A DNA stretch of 64,000 nucleotides, from assembly GCA_900321005.1 (NCBI GenBank), contig ONUF01000001.1, forward strand, positions 62,001-126,000. The letters are read 5' to 3'. The notes beneath the pieces were generated by a model that was not told the DNA's origin, did no database searches, and saw only the letters and a list, made by a program, of their open reading frames with translations. This stretch comes from an uncultured Bacteroidales bacterium (GTDB lineage Bacteria > Bacteroidota > Bacteroidia > Bacteroidales > Paludibacteraceae). Both the position numbers and the translations under genes were made by a program. Below are positions 45,401 through 55,000 of the stretch, piece after piece (position 1 is the first letter of the stretch; every line of letters begins with the position of its first letter).

Positions 45401-48400
45401 CCGCTTTGAAACAACCAATTGCGCTGAGGGTGGCGGTAATAGTGGTACGACCGATAGCGAGTGGTGTTACTTCGCCCGTAATGGCATTTACTGTTGCCAC
45501 CGTCTCATCCGAAGACTTGTAGGTGATGCTTCCTCCGGATAGTGTCGGAGTGGTCGTTTGGTTTGCCGTATTTGTAAATGCTGCATCGCCCGGATATTTC
45601 TCTATGGTCGGTTCGCCACTAAATGCTATGGATGTAGGCTCATCGCCTCCCGGACGATAGAGTTTGGCACCCCATACTTGTGTACTACTGGACAATTTGA
45701 AATACAACCAACCATCTTTGCTCATCGGAGACGATGGAATAATCGTCAATGTCGTATATACATTCTTGGTGAGGGCTGTCGCTGCGGGATCATCATTGTA
45801 AATGATTTGTGCAGAAGACTTTATATCCGTCCAATCTCCGCTACTTTCGTGGTATTCATCGCTATATTTCAGGTCGCTTATTTTGGTGTTGTTACTTCCC
45901 GCTTTTACATAGAATACTATTTTGAATACATTCTCCTGATAGGCCTGTATGCTATGCTCGCTCGCGCCTAAATATTTTGTTGCCCATGATTCTCCGGTGT
46001 AATTTTCCGGAGAAGTGGAAATGGAGCTATTTCCTGTCACCTTCATAATGCGTCCGGCACCGCTTGCTTCACAATAATAGCGTGGTTTAGACGTCTTTGT
46101 ATCAATTGGATCGACAGCATAGGATACAATGTCATATGTTTCGCATCGCTCGATGGTTACCGTCTTTGTTTCTGTCTTTGCCTTGAAGTTAGTAGTCTCA
46201 TCACTATGTGCCTGATAAGTGAAAGTTGTGGCTGCCGGATAACTGCCTAAGGTCACGGTTCCCGTTGCTGCCGGATTGCCCGCGGTGAAACTACCGGTCA
46301 CACCGGCGATTGTCTCCACAATAGACAAAGTTACATTCGCATTACCGGTGGTAGTAACGCTTACCGGATAGATACCGCCGGCTTTGAGTGTAGTTTCGCC
46401 ATCCCATGTGAATAGAGGAGACGGTTTGCCGGCCACCCATTTCGCCCAATACTGTTTATTCCCCCAGGAAGATGCCGGGATTGATGTTACGGGTGTACCT
46501 GTACATTCCGCATTGTCATACCATCCTAAGAACTCATACCCGTCTCTCGTGATATCATACGGTAAATCGACACTCTCCGGGAAGGTATATTCCGTTACAT
46601 TATCCGAGTTAATCGTTGCGGTTGGGTCGGTGGTGTTCAAATTCAAAGTTACACTATAGGTCGCCTCTGTGAAGGTTGCCGTAACGACCTTTCCGTCGGA
46701 AGCGAGTATATACTCCGTTCCGTCGGCATGATCCTCTCCGTTTATTTTCAGATCTACCAGCTTGTATCCGTTATCCGGTACACCGGTTATGGTCAGAAGA
46801 CAGGTGTGTGCCAAATCGGCAAGTGTGCGGGCTGTATAAGCCTTAGAACTTTGAGAAGCACTGTTTACGTCTATCCAGTTTACTTGCAGTTGTCCATGCT
46901 CCGTTGCGCCAAGAGCAATGCTGTGCGTCAGCATACCCGGGCTATGCGTATAGCCAAAGAAGGTACAACCGCTATTCTGCGGATCGGATGTTTCAGTGCT
47001 ACCGGTGGCATTTAGATAGATAGTCCAACCGCCATCCGGAATCTCGTTACCCGAGAAATTGGACGACATATCGATATAGAATGAACTGCTATGCGTCTTG
47101 TATATAGCGAAATTACCGTAGTTGGCATCGCCTTTATTGTTACAGATATGCCATGCCCAGAAATCACTACCCCAATTTTCTGTTGTCGTCTGGAAATACC
47201 GTGCGGTACCGGGTACAAGGGTCATCTTTTTGGCCGTTGTCCAGTTTCTCGTATCTCCATCATCATACTTACCCTTACCGATACGATAATAGATGGCATC
47301 CGGATTCCACCCCATCGTTTCAGTGTTCTCAATATAGACAGGGCGTCCCGGTGTCTGTTTTGCCGGAGGATATACGACACTCAACTTCAAGGGGGTATAA
47401 CTTGAATTGCTGAATGATAAATTAAACGTATAGGTTCCTTCCTTGCTCGTATGGATGCGGCACCATTTACTATTATTCAGTTGGTCCAACGTCCAGTTGG
47501 TGCAGTTGTTACTAGTCATCGTGCCGGTATTGCCGCGTTCGTCTATACCGTCCATTACCATCATCTCATAGTCCCATGCCACGCCGGGATATCTCGTGCA
47601 ACTGGCTACTTCATCGCTGATGTCGGCGCGGGTGAACGCAACATCCTGGCGGTCTCCGCCACCACCGGACTGGAATGCCAAATACGGAACGCGTACGCCA
47701 AGAGCCTCACTGGTTGTCTTCTCTCCGGCAACGGTCCATGCCTTGCAATAATAATTTCCTCCGTCGCCGACCGCGCATATCTTGGTGTAGATGGCATCGG
47801 TAGCACCGGTTATCTTATTGGATTCGTCTGTGCCGCCTTTGTACCATTGGAAATGAGTAGCACCTGTGCAGGATGCATTCAGCGTCATGGTCTCGCCGGC
47901 GAATCGCAACCATGTGCCGCCGCGGCAGACCTTGAACGGCGCTTTGGACTCGGTACAAGCGGATGTGCTCCCCGGAGCATAATTCCATGCATCTACCTTG
48001 AAGAAGATATTCTGGGCATCCAAATTAACTGTTTGATTCCATTTATTGTCCCAGTTATTCTCCGTGGTAGAGCCGTTCATGCGGCAGAAAACATAGCCTG
48101 TATATTTGGTATCAACTTCCGCGGAGTAGATTTTTCCTTCACATTCGTCATCCGTCTCCAAGGTCATGTCATACCATTTCTCGCCACTATCGAAGCAATA
48201 TACGGCAAACCGTGCACCTGCTTCGTCCGGTGCTTTCAGATACACCTTTTTGGTTCCCGAACTTGCGGCACACTCCTTGACCACCACAACAGCCAATCGC
48301 ACGTTGCCGCTTGCGCGTTTAATCGTATAAGTGCCTTCCGTCAACACCCCGCTCTCGATACGTTTGTACGAAGCACTACCTCCGGGAACAGATAATTCGT

Positions 48401-50903
48401 GGGTGGCATCTGTGCTTTCCAAGTTGATTTGTCGGTCGCCGCTTCCGCTGGACACTGCCAATGCGTAGAACACAGCCGTCTTACCTGTTGTTACAGTGAA
48501 TTTACCGAATACGCCGTCCGAAGGGTCGTCTGTACGTTTTGTTACACTATACGACAATCCGTCAATCGTAATGCTACCTTCCAAAGAATGGAGAGAGGTG
48601 ACCGCCATGTCCTTGAAGTACGATCCGTCATTGGTTTTGCTGTTGGCGGTAGCGTCGGCTGAGTTGAAGAACCAGAACTTCAGGTTGCAGTCTCCTTCCG
48701 GAGTGCTGGCCGGTCCCCATGCGGCATATAAGGTGGTGTTGGAAGCAATAGTCCAGTTGCCGGTGCTATTACCGTTGGCATCGTAATACTGCGTGCCGAC
48801 CCCGTCATTTTCGGTGAAATAACCAAGGAATGCGAAACCGGATTTCGTTGGCATTTGAGTGGATGGCATGGCATCATCAAACGTAGCCGTGACGGAAGCC
48901 GGTCCTCCGGAACCGCCGTCCTTATCCAACGTTACTGTATAGGTTTTGGGTTGCCAAATAGCGTACAGCGTAAGGCTTTCTGTCAGTGACAGGTGTTGCC
49001 CGACGGTATAATCCGTACCGCTACCGTTCATCTCCGAATTCCATTTCAGGAACTCATAGCCTGTCGGAGCCGTAAACGCATTGGCTTTCACGGTGATGGT
49101 GGCACCCGTCTGATCTTCCATCGTGCCCGAACCGCCGTTCTCGTCATAACTGAGTACGACAGGATCAATAACGCCGTCGCATAGTTTCAGACACAGGAAG
49201 GGTACCGAAGCGGAACCGTTTGTAGTCAATGTGTAACTGCCTGCCGGCAGGTCCGTATAGGTTATGGCCTTTGCCGAAGAACTGCTGGTAGAAGAGGTCT
49301 GGGTGGCGGAATAGGTGGATGCGCTGTTGCTTAAAGTAATGGTTCGTTGTGTGTCGCCATTGGAATTAGCCAAACCATACAACGTGCCAATTTTACCTGC
49401 GGGAACAGTGAAGGTGATTGAGAAGGTGGAATTGCCGCCTCGTTTGGAAATAGAGTAGGTAGTACCGTCAATCGTGATACTTCCGCTGCAATTATTACTA
49501 CCGGTCTTGAACCCGCTAAACGTGGCGGTGCTGTTCGTCACTCCGGCAGTCGTTGCGTCTGCTGCATACGCAAATGCGAAGATCTTATCGCATTCGCTGC
49601 CTCCTCCGCCGCCTCCGCCGCTCGCGGTGAACTGTGCATAGTAAGTAACGGAGGTCGTAACGATGGTGGCAGGAGTGATCATATCTCCGCCGGAAGGTTG
49701 GGTGAACCATCCGTCAAACGTACAATCCGCTTTGGATGCAACAGGAAGTGTACCGATAGCGCTACCTTCTTCCAGTTCTGTAGAAAGAGTAGCACATGTA
49801 CCTCCGTTGGTAGTAGCGTCCCATAAGATTGTAAAGACCGGTGTCGGATCAATGCCCGCGTCGCATGCGCTGGATACCGCGCCGGCAACAGTTACAGTGA
49901 GTGTCGCGCCGGCACCGCAACTTGTGTTCTTTACGGCTGCCTTTGCTGCTGTCGGTCCGAGAGCGGAATAACCGTACTCCGGAGTGAACATGGTGCCCGA
50001 GTTGGACGGCGTATTACCCTCGCAGTCGTTAAACTTACAAGCATTGGTGCCGCCGTAGGATTTGAAAATCTTGGAAGAAGAATTGGCTTTACCCTCAAAG
50101 GTACAGCCGTCAAACAAACACTTGGCATTCTCCGGACCGACGTAGTAGTTAGCCACCGAACTGTTCCAATAGCAGTTCAGGAAATGCAGACTCGCGTTGC
50201 GGCAACGAACCATACGCTCTTTACATCCTTCGTCCCACCAGCAGTATGCCCAGGTGAAGTTATACGTGCCGTCCGAAGGAGCGTCTGAAGAAGACGAACC
50301 GAGCAGGTTGGTGAAACGGTGGTCATCCGAACCGCCTGAACCGCCGGGTTTCGGGGCTTTCAGATAGCGGAAACGACACCAACTGACGGTGACGTTATCC
50401 GTATTGTGCTTGTTGTCAAAGTTGCCGTCACAACCGTCCTGGAAGTCGCAGTGGTCCACCCATGCGTTCGTCACGTTCTCAAAGCACAGCAGGTCGTTTC
50501 CGTCGCAGTCATACGCGCCGGGACCCACAAACGTGAGGTTGCGGATGATGAGGTTGTTGAACCGCTTCACAAACAGGATACCGGAAGTGGAAGCAGTTTG
50601 TTGCTCACTAATCAACTTTACACCCGGCAGACCCAACAACGTCACGTTCTCACCATCCTGTACAGACAGCATCTTGGTGAAGGTCAAGTTCGCCGTGATG
50701 ATGATGACTTTGTTCTTGCCTTTGTTCAATGCTTTCTGGAGATCGCTAACCGAACTCACCAACACAGGCGTAGCACTGCCGCCACCGGTGGCGGTACTGT
50801 AACCGAATGCCGATGGAGCACAATACGTCACCGCAGCATAAGTGCTGATACTAAAAGCCAAACTGGCAAATAAGATAGAAACAAAGAGGAAAAATTTTCT
50901 CAT
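42459..50903 (-). CDS. giant secreted protein with N-terminal pectate-lyase domain
   Basis: A 2814-residue protein with signal peptide (1-24). Residues about 25-330 are a parallel beta-helix of polysaccharide lyase family 1 type: NNLIIRNLTFVGPG, AWVDHCDFQDGCDGNFD (the WVDH motif), TVSWCRFRYLK and SDDHRFTNL, where the Arg is expected to act in catalysis. Then come InlB-like repeats (FDGWFTQPSGG, YEFLKWNSEMNGSG, YEFLGWYDNAECTG), two similar Cys-rich beta domains (about 435-580 and 740-880), Ig-like Big_2 (SSDETVATVNAITGEV) and a large C-terminal region. It ends with a short tail (IDGQLYIIKNNRFYDARGVRV) like those at 32911 and 52060, not the type A sorting domain. Likely cuts pectin outside the cell. 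It lies 29 bp after the flavodoxin-like gene. Confidence 0.88.
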   Translation of the reverse strand: MRKFFLFVSILFASLAFSISTYAAVTYCAPSAFGYSTATGGGSATPVLVSSVSDLQKALNKGKNKVIIITANLTFTKMLSVQDGENVTLLGLPGVKLISEQQTASTSGILFVKRFNNLIIRNLTFVGPGAYDCDGNDLLCFENVTNAWVDHCDFQDGCDGNFDNKHNTDNVTVSWCRFRYLKAPKPGGSGGSDDHRFTNLLGSSSSDAPSDGTYNFTWAYCWWDEGCKERMVRCRNASLHFLNCYWNSSVANYYVGPENAKCLFDGCTFEGKANSSSKIFKSYGGTNACKFNDCEGNTPSNSGTMFTPEYGYSALGPTAAKAAVKNTSCGAGATLTVTVAGAVSSACDAGIDPTPVFTILWDATTNGGTCATLSTELEEGSAIGTLPVASKADCTFDGWFTQPSGGDMITPATIVTTSVTYYAQFTASGGGGGGGSECDKIFAFAYAADATTAGVTNSTATFSGFKTGSNNCSGSITIDGTTYSISKRGGNSTFSITFTVPAGKIGTLYGLANSNGDTQRTITLSNSASTYSATQTSSTSSSSAKAITYTDLPAGSYTLTTNGSASVPFLCLKLCDGVIDPVVLSYDENGGSGTMEDQTGATITVKANAFTAPTGYEFLKWNSEMNGSGTDYTVGQHLSLTESLTLYAIWQPKTYTVTLDKDGGSGGPASVTATFDDAMPSTQMPTKSGFAFLGYFTENDGVGTQYYDANGNSTGNWTIASNTTLYAAWGPASTPEGDCNLKFWFFNSADATANSKTNDGSYFKDMAVTSLHSLEGSITIDGLSYSVTKRTDDPSDGVFGKFTVTTGKTAVFYALAVSSGSGDRQINLESTDATHELSVPGGSASYKRIESGVLTEGTYTIKRASGNVRLAVVVVKECAASSGTKKVYLKAPDEAGARFAVYCFDSGEKWYDMTLETDDECEGKIYSAEVDTKYTGYVFCRMNGSTTENNWDNKWNQTVNLDAQNIFFKVDAWNYAPGSTSACTESKAPFKVCRGGTWLRFAGETMTLNASCTGATHFQWYKGGTDESNKITGATDAIYTKICAVGDGGNYYCKAWTVAGEKTTSEALGVRVPYLAFQSGGGGDRQDVAFTRADISDEVASCTRYPGVAWDYEMMVMDGIDERGNTGTMTSNNCTNWTLDQLNNSKWCRIHTSKEGTYTFNLSFSNSSYTPLKLSVVYPPAKQTPGRPVYIENTETMGWNPDAIYYRIGKGKYDDGDTRNWTTAKKMTLVPGTARYFQTTTENWGSDFWAWHICNNKGDANYGNFAIYKTHSSSFYIDMSSNFSGNEIPDGGWTIYLNATGSTETSDPQNSGCTFFGYTHSPGMLTHSIALGATEHGQLQVNWIDVNSASQSSKAYTARTLADLAHTCLLTITGVPDNGYKLVDLKINGEDHADGTEYILASDGKVVTATFTEATYSVTLNLNTTDPTATINSDNVTEYTFPESVDLPYDITRDGYEFLGWYDNAECTGTPVTSIPASSWGNKQYWAKWVAGKPSPLFTWDGETTLKAGGIYPVSVTTTGNANVTLSIVETIAGVTGSFTAGNPAATGTVTLGSYPAATTFTYQAHSDETTNFKAKTETKTVTIERCETYDIVSYAVDPIDTKTSKPRYYCEASGAGRIMKVTGNSSISTSPENYTGESWATKYLGASEHSIQAYQENVFKIVFYVKAGSNNTKISDLKYSDEYHESSGDWTDIKSSAQIIYNDDPAATALTKNVYTTLTIIPSSPMSKDGWLYFKLSSSTQVWGAKLYRPGGDEPTSIAFSGEPTIEKYPGDAAFTNTANQTTTPTLSGGSITYKSSDETVATVNAITGEVTPLAIGRTTITATLSAIGCFKAATTSYSLTVKKCTDPACTIAITTGKANKCAGDAVTLTATAAAGATFQWFKDGVVISGENNPTLITTEAGEYYATATKECLQKSNTIELVNLSAPTATALHDYYYIKAGRVTPPIKLFQISNASSWTVTPAAPAGCAYELGENGIIYLTGTPSASLAAGNQEITVTAHSGCGYADATASMNLRTLAATAKPQIAWVADGTKGQTLPGSVADGKSTNHALYKYLKDYFDLTSVNAYCTTNEKLISDYYSQFDLILLTDYPDTQVTPTSDKDRTKSYSNAIGSLIDEKPILSLEAFVAGCPNWGINTNPKTPDPTQDKMTLLCSAHNIFAGTTISVGDKITVLESISGNGLQGFTGLDAPPGMLFIATIDNKESNGGTLVVCCERQKVIEARMMILGLNYSDMANLNGDGKLIIKQIILYLLQFTDIADCSMVFDNGVGNTSFNPGTYTGTGTRGDGKWSTAANWHPTYNAVPKPFQAVRVDKPCNVDIAEAHCSSVRLRKDGTTWNGKLTIQPDGALTVIDYIKEVHGTNYATTYPSAAADLVIQANTSGQNGSLVFGNTEDDLQATVEYYSLASGAKTSNPVWQYIGIPITDKPMAIDAYHAAWMCSWESEGTVSSNWVWVENEDKIQPFKGYCITQQTAKKYIHKGSLSRPEAKDLPLYYFESPDGDGFNMFANSWVAPIDITKMETADFGGAAEATIFIYNTGSREQYDGGGTPSTAGTNTDAGQFNAIPVEASSYLAGSLTKIPTMQGFFVQATKEGTLTLDYKKICFDDKDFQTTAETMRAPKRRTETSKVEKIVPEVMRLDVVSANWGDRLYILTHEEFSDAFDRGWDGSKQEGDAEAPMLALVRGNGLLAVAAIETAEERELSFRAGSETEYTFCFQYEGETIYLYDRLADQAVEIKTGNTYSFTAENKTPAKRFIITKNPPRIPTDIENTTSGSQYSDAEKCIIDGQLYIIKNNRFYDARGVRVNSFKRKEVTP

Positions 50904-50932
50904 GATATAGTGTGTTTTTTATGTTCAACGAT

Positions 50933-51547
50933 TTATCGAATGAAGTGCGTGGTCTGACGCGGTTCGGCCTCAGGACGTTTCTTGCCTTCTGTAGCTTTTA
51001 ACAAATACGCCATGTTGCGCGCCAAGGTGCGCATGGTCTGCATGCCTTCGGCATCCAGCGCTGCCTGACCTGCTTCCCGGCCATACACGATGTTCCAGTA
51101 TTGGGATGTCACGATTGGCATGTTCATCATCTGAAACGGCATCTGCAGGGTCTGGAACGCTGCTGTCGCACCGCCGCGACGACATACCGCTACCGCTGCG
51201 GCCGGTTTGCCCTCGAAATACTTGCCTGCCGAATAGAACATGCGTTGCATCAATGAGAGTACCGTGCCGTTCGGTTGTCCGTAATAGACCGGCGAACCGA
51301 CAATCACCGCGTCGCACTCCGCCATGCGAGCCGAGACCTCGTTGCAGATATCGTCGTCAAAGACGCACCGGTTATCTCCGTGCTGCTTGCATGTGTTGCA
51401 GGCGATGCATCCGCGCACCGCGCGCGTACCAACACCCACTATCTCACTCTCGATGCCTTCTTGCTCCAGCACCTTGGCAATCTCGCTCAGCGCGAGAAAT
51501 GTATTGCCCTCACGACGAGGCGAACCGTTAATCAAAAGTACTCTCAT
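50933..51547 (-). CDS. flavodoxin-like NAD(P)H-dependent FMN reductase/iron-sulfur flavoprotein
   Basis: A 204-residue flavoprotein with the FMN phosphate-binding loop LINGSPRREGNTFLAL (about residues 5-20), a cysteine pair and a further Cys (CIACNTCKQHGDNRC, about 47-61) as in iron-sulfur flavoproteins of anaerobes, and the isoalloxazine loop GSPVYYGQPNGTV. Probably a small redox enzyme for quinone, FMN or metal reduction. It has its own promoter and an approximately 95-nt leader with two small hairpins (around 51590-51635) that was not matched to a known riboswitch. Confidence 0.9.
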   Translation of the reverse strand: MRVLLINGSPRREGNTFLALSEIAKVLEQEGIESEIVGVGTRAVRGCIACNTCKQHGDNRCVFDDDICNEVSARMAECDAVIVGSPVYYGQPNGTVLSLMQRMFYSAGKYFEGKPAAAVAVCRRGGATAAFQTLQMPFQMMNMPIVTSQYWNIVYGREAGQAALDAEGMQTMRTLARNMAYLLKATEGKKRPEAEPRQTTHFIR

Positions 51548-51645
51548 GGTCTAATTTTCGTATAAAATAGTCAAATCGGGCACTAGGTGTTCCCGTTCAG
51601 CGGGAAAACCGCTACAGGGAAAGGGCCTTTTGGTAAAACCGGGCG

Positions 51646-51677
51646 CAAAGATACAACTTTTCCCCCATATATGCAAA
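51646..51677 (-). promoter_or_regulatory. Bacteroidota-type promoter of the flavodoxin-like gene
   Basis: Minus strand: TTTG (51677-51674), 20 nt, TATCTTTG (51653-51646). No promoter was seen in the 29 bp before the giant pectate-lyase-type gene, so this may drive it too. Confidence 0.8.
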
Positions 51678-51716
51678 TAAATTTGCAAGGGTGTCAATTT
51701 TTCCACAAATTACCGC

Positions 51717-51740
51717 AAAAAAAAGAGCCCCGAAGGGCCC
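51717..51740 (-). terminator. intrinsic terminator of the structured RNA candidate
   Basis: On the minus strand: stem GGGCCC, TTCG loop, GGGCTC, then eight T. The UUCG tetraloop and clean U8 tract make this a strong terminator pointing away from the BspA-like gene. Confidence 0.9.
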
Positions 51741-51915
51741 TTTGGGCAGTGTAGCGCTGCGCTTGGTTTAGCGGCCTGTGGCCTTGGTGTAGCGCTTCGC
51801 TTGTTAATTTGCATTTCGCGCTCATCTTTGAGCGCGCTATCCTTTGTTGATTTTCCCCGCATTGTATGCGGGTTCTGTATGTTCATTCCCCGGCATTGCA
51901 TGCCGGATTCCTTTG
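51717..51915 (-). ncRNA. candidate free-standing structured RNA with a chain of small hairpins
   Basis: About 200 nt, minus strand, between its own promoter (51953-51922) and its own terminator (51740-51717). In order of transcription the hairpins are: CCGGCAT/ATGCCGG (51906-51890), CCCGCAT/ATGCGGG (51872-51856), GCGCTCA/TGAGCGC (51835-51818), AGCG/CGCT (51801-51791), GGCC/GGCC (51783-51773), AGCG/CGCT (51763-51753), then the terminator. The loops are only 3-4 nt and the linkers are rich in A. The first two units share a pattern: stem, then GGGGAA and an AACA-containing linker. It is not tRNA, 5S, tmRNA, RNase P or a CRISPR array by shape, and was not recognised as any known Bacteroidota RNA from memory. 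Function unknown. Confidence 0.7.
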
Positions 51916-51921
51916 CAAATG

Positions 51922-51953
51922 CAAAGGTACAACAAAAAAATTGAATGTGCAAG
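51922..51953 (-). promoter_or_regulatory. Bacteroidota-type promoter of the structured RNA candidate
   Basis: Minus strand: CTTG (51953-51950), 20 nt, TACCTTTG (51929-51922). The -7 box lies within an 8-bp palindrome CCTTTGCA/TGCAAAGG (51910-51927). Confidence 0.75.
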
Positions 51954-51990
51954 ATTTTCGTCAAAAAAAGAGAACTATATACACAAAAAA

Positions 51991-52021
51991 GAGAAGCCCT
52001 CATGCGATGTGAGGGTTTCTC
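51991..52021 (-). terminator. intrinsic terminator of the BspA-like gene
   Basis: A 12-bp stem GAGAAGCCCTCA/TGAGGGTTTCTC with a 7-nt loop is followed on the minus strand by TTTTTTGTGT. It lies 38 bp after the stop codon. Confidence 0.9.
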
Positions 52022-52059
52022 CTGTTAATCAGCGGTTAACTTAACAACTCTGTCGAGTT

Positions 52060-55000
52060 CTACTTGACTTGTACACCTGTCGGGGTGAAGATCTTACCGT
52101 CGCGGAGGATGTAGATCATGCCATCCATGAAGACTTTTGTACTTTGTACTTGGTCGCTTTGTACATCGTCGATGCCCTGCGACACTTTCTTCGGCGTTAT
52201 CGTGATGGAATAGATATAAGCACCGGCATCTTCTCCTTCTTTCTCGGATCGTGCGATACGTGCGGGTGCAGCCGCTTCGGACGTACCCTCCAGATAAATG
52301 ACGACGTAGGTCTTCTGTGCCACGGAATAGGTGACGGTAGCTTTGCCACGCAGCGCCTGTTCGACGGTGGAAGTGATATACGCTTCGCCGTATTCGGCTA
52401 TACGCACTTTGATGGTATATCCGGGCAGGGTCTGGCAGTCAATCTCTATCTTACCTTCTCCCGGACCTTCCAACTCGAACGTGATGGTTCCGGGCAGGAG
52501 GGAACGGAGCGAGGCTGCGCCTTCGAAGGCGTCATTGAGCTTCTGGTCTATCTCCTCTGCCGTATTCGTAGTGGAGATCTCTATGCGTCCTTCCGTGCTG
52601 TTGTACTTATCCGAGGCACCGAGTGTCACGTCTATAAGTTCAGAGTTGTTCGGGTCAATGACTGTGAAGTCGAAGGTGGTCGTTTCATCGTTCGGCAGCG
52701 GCTGAAGATCTTTCTCGGTGAAATATCCCGGGTTGTCCTCTTTATCCGGATGGGCGTAGGCGGCGTCGGTATGGTTCTCGTCATATGTCGTACCCATACC
52801 ACCGACAAGCGAGGTGCAGCCCTTGAACATATCTTCAGATAGGCTTATCTTGCTCCAATCCTCGTTGCACAAGATGGTGGTCAAGGCCTTGCAATCTCTG
52901 AAAGTTTGTATCGCAATCAGATACTTTGTACTGAACGAAGTGAGGTCAAGCGAAACAAGAGAATGACAATCAGCAAACATACCGCTAATATTATTCACGA
53001 TGGCAGCATTGAAATGACTGAGGTCAATGGATGTGAGTGACGAACAACCTTCGAACATACTCCACATCACTTCCACTTTATCGACAACAAGGTTCTCCAT
53101 GCCCTCGATCTTCGTCATCTTCGACAAAGAATAGTAGATATAATTTCCGTTTATTTCTTCATATCCGCCGTAGAACAAATTTCTCATTGATGTGAGTCCG
53201 GCTTCTTTCATAGACTCGTCAATGACAGCCTTCAAGACTTGGTCGTGATAATCCTCGAAACGTACTGCATCCGGGTTGTTTACCGGATCGTAGGGTTCCG
53301 TGATTTCGCCTGCCGCTCTGTGTACTGCGCGTTGGTCGTCGTAGTAATAGGTGAGGATACCTGTCGTCTCACTGAATGCGGTATAGACTTCGGTTTTCTT
53401 CTCGAAGAAGTACCCGGGGTCGCTCTTGCCACCGTCCGGATGAGCGTAGGCGGCGTCAGTATGGTTCTCATCATACGTTGTGCCGTTGCCGCCGACAAGC
53501 GAGGTGCAGCCATTGAACATGCCATTCGAATTGGTCAATACCGTGCTTGCGCTCAAATCCTTGTTGCAAAAAATGGTCTGCAATGCAGAACAACCGGAGA
53601 ACATATATTCCATATCCGTCACTTTCTCTGTATTGAACTTGCTCAGGTCAAGAGACGTAAGAGCCCCACAGTTTCTGAACATATATTCCATAATTGTTAC
53701 CTTTTCGGTATTGAACGTACTCAGGTCAAGAGACGTAAGAGCCCCACAGTCATCGAACATACCGCTCATATTCGTCACCTTCTCTGTATTGAACTTGCTC
53801 AGGTCAAGAGACGTGAGTTTTTCGCAGCCGTAGAACATGTAACTCATCTTGGTCACCTTGCCAGTGTTGAACGAACTCAGGTCAAGAGACGTAAGGGACT
53901 TACAGCCGTAGAACATCTCAGCCATATCCTCCACATTGGACGTATTGAACGAACTCAGGTCAAGAGAAGTAAGGTTCTCACATTCACCGAACATAGCAGG
54001 CATATCCGTCACATTAGACGTATTGAACGAACTGAGGTCAAGAGAGTTAAGACGGGAACAGTTGCAGAACATGTATCTCATGTTGGTCACGTTCTCTGTA
54101 TTGAACTTGCTCAGATCAAGAGAGGTCAAGGAGTAACAGTGGTAGAACATAGCACTCATATTCGTCACATCATCGGTCACAAGGTTCTCCATGCCTTCTA
54201 TTTCCGTCATTTCCGACAAATTTAAATCCGTGTAATTTCCATCTATATCTCCATATCCCGTCCCATAGAACATATTTTTCATCGAAGTGAGCCCTGCATT
54301 TTTCATCGATTCGTCAATCACAGCCTTTTTCACTTGGTCGTAATAGTCCTTGAAACGTATTGCATCCGGATCGTTTACCGGATCGTATGGTTCGGTAATT
54401 TCGCCTGCTGCTTCATGTGCTGCGCGCTGGTCATTGTAATAATACGTCAGCGTTCCGGTAGTCGCATCGAAGACGGTATATACCTCCGGCCCGGTGATCA
54501 CTGCCTTTTCGGTGAAGTAACCCGGGTTGCCCTCTTTATCCGGATGGGCGTAAGCGACGCTGGTATGACTCGAATCATACTTCGTTCCGTTGCCGCCGAC
54601 CAGAGACCTGCAGCCTTCGAACATATTCGTCGAAGAGGCCAATACCGTGCTCTCGTTCCAGGAATTATTGCAGTAGATCGTTGTCAACCACATGCACGCG
54701 AAGAACATGTTACTCATGTTGGTCACCTTGCCGGTATTGAACGAATTGAGATTCAGTTCGGTAAGTGATGAGCACTCGTAGAACATGTTACTCATGTTGG
54801 TCACGTTCGCGGTGTTGAACGAACTCAGGTCGAGCTTGGCGAGGCCGGAGCAGGAATAGAACATGCCGCTCATATCCTCCACGTAGTCAGTTACAAGATT
54901 ATCCAGACCCTCAACCGAAGACAGATTGGTCAAACCGTAAACCTCTTCGTGGCTTCCGACCATCTGGGTTCCTGCACAAAACATGTTCTTTGTCGAGGTA

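Noticed and set aside
47451-48395. 314-residue plus-strand open frame
   Set aside because: Antisense shadow of the giant pectate-lyase-type gene, as is the frame at 43470-44681. No family motifs, no start context.
51548-51640. Riboswitch in the leader of the flavodoxin-like gene
   Set aside because: Two small hairpins are present, but the sequence does not show the conserved core of an FMN or other riboswitch that I can recognise.
51727-51927. CRISPR array or insertion-sequence end
   Set aside because: The hairpins differ in sequence, there are no equal spacers, no cas genes, no transposase and no target duplication.
51710-52003. 97-residue minus-strand reading frame over the hairpin region, with an inner start at about 51882
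   Set aside because: It begins inside the BspA terminator and runs through the U-tract of the RNA terminator, its codons are forced by the hairpins, and no protein family is recognised. A structured RNA explains the region better, although a short peptide is not excluded.
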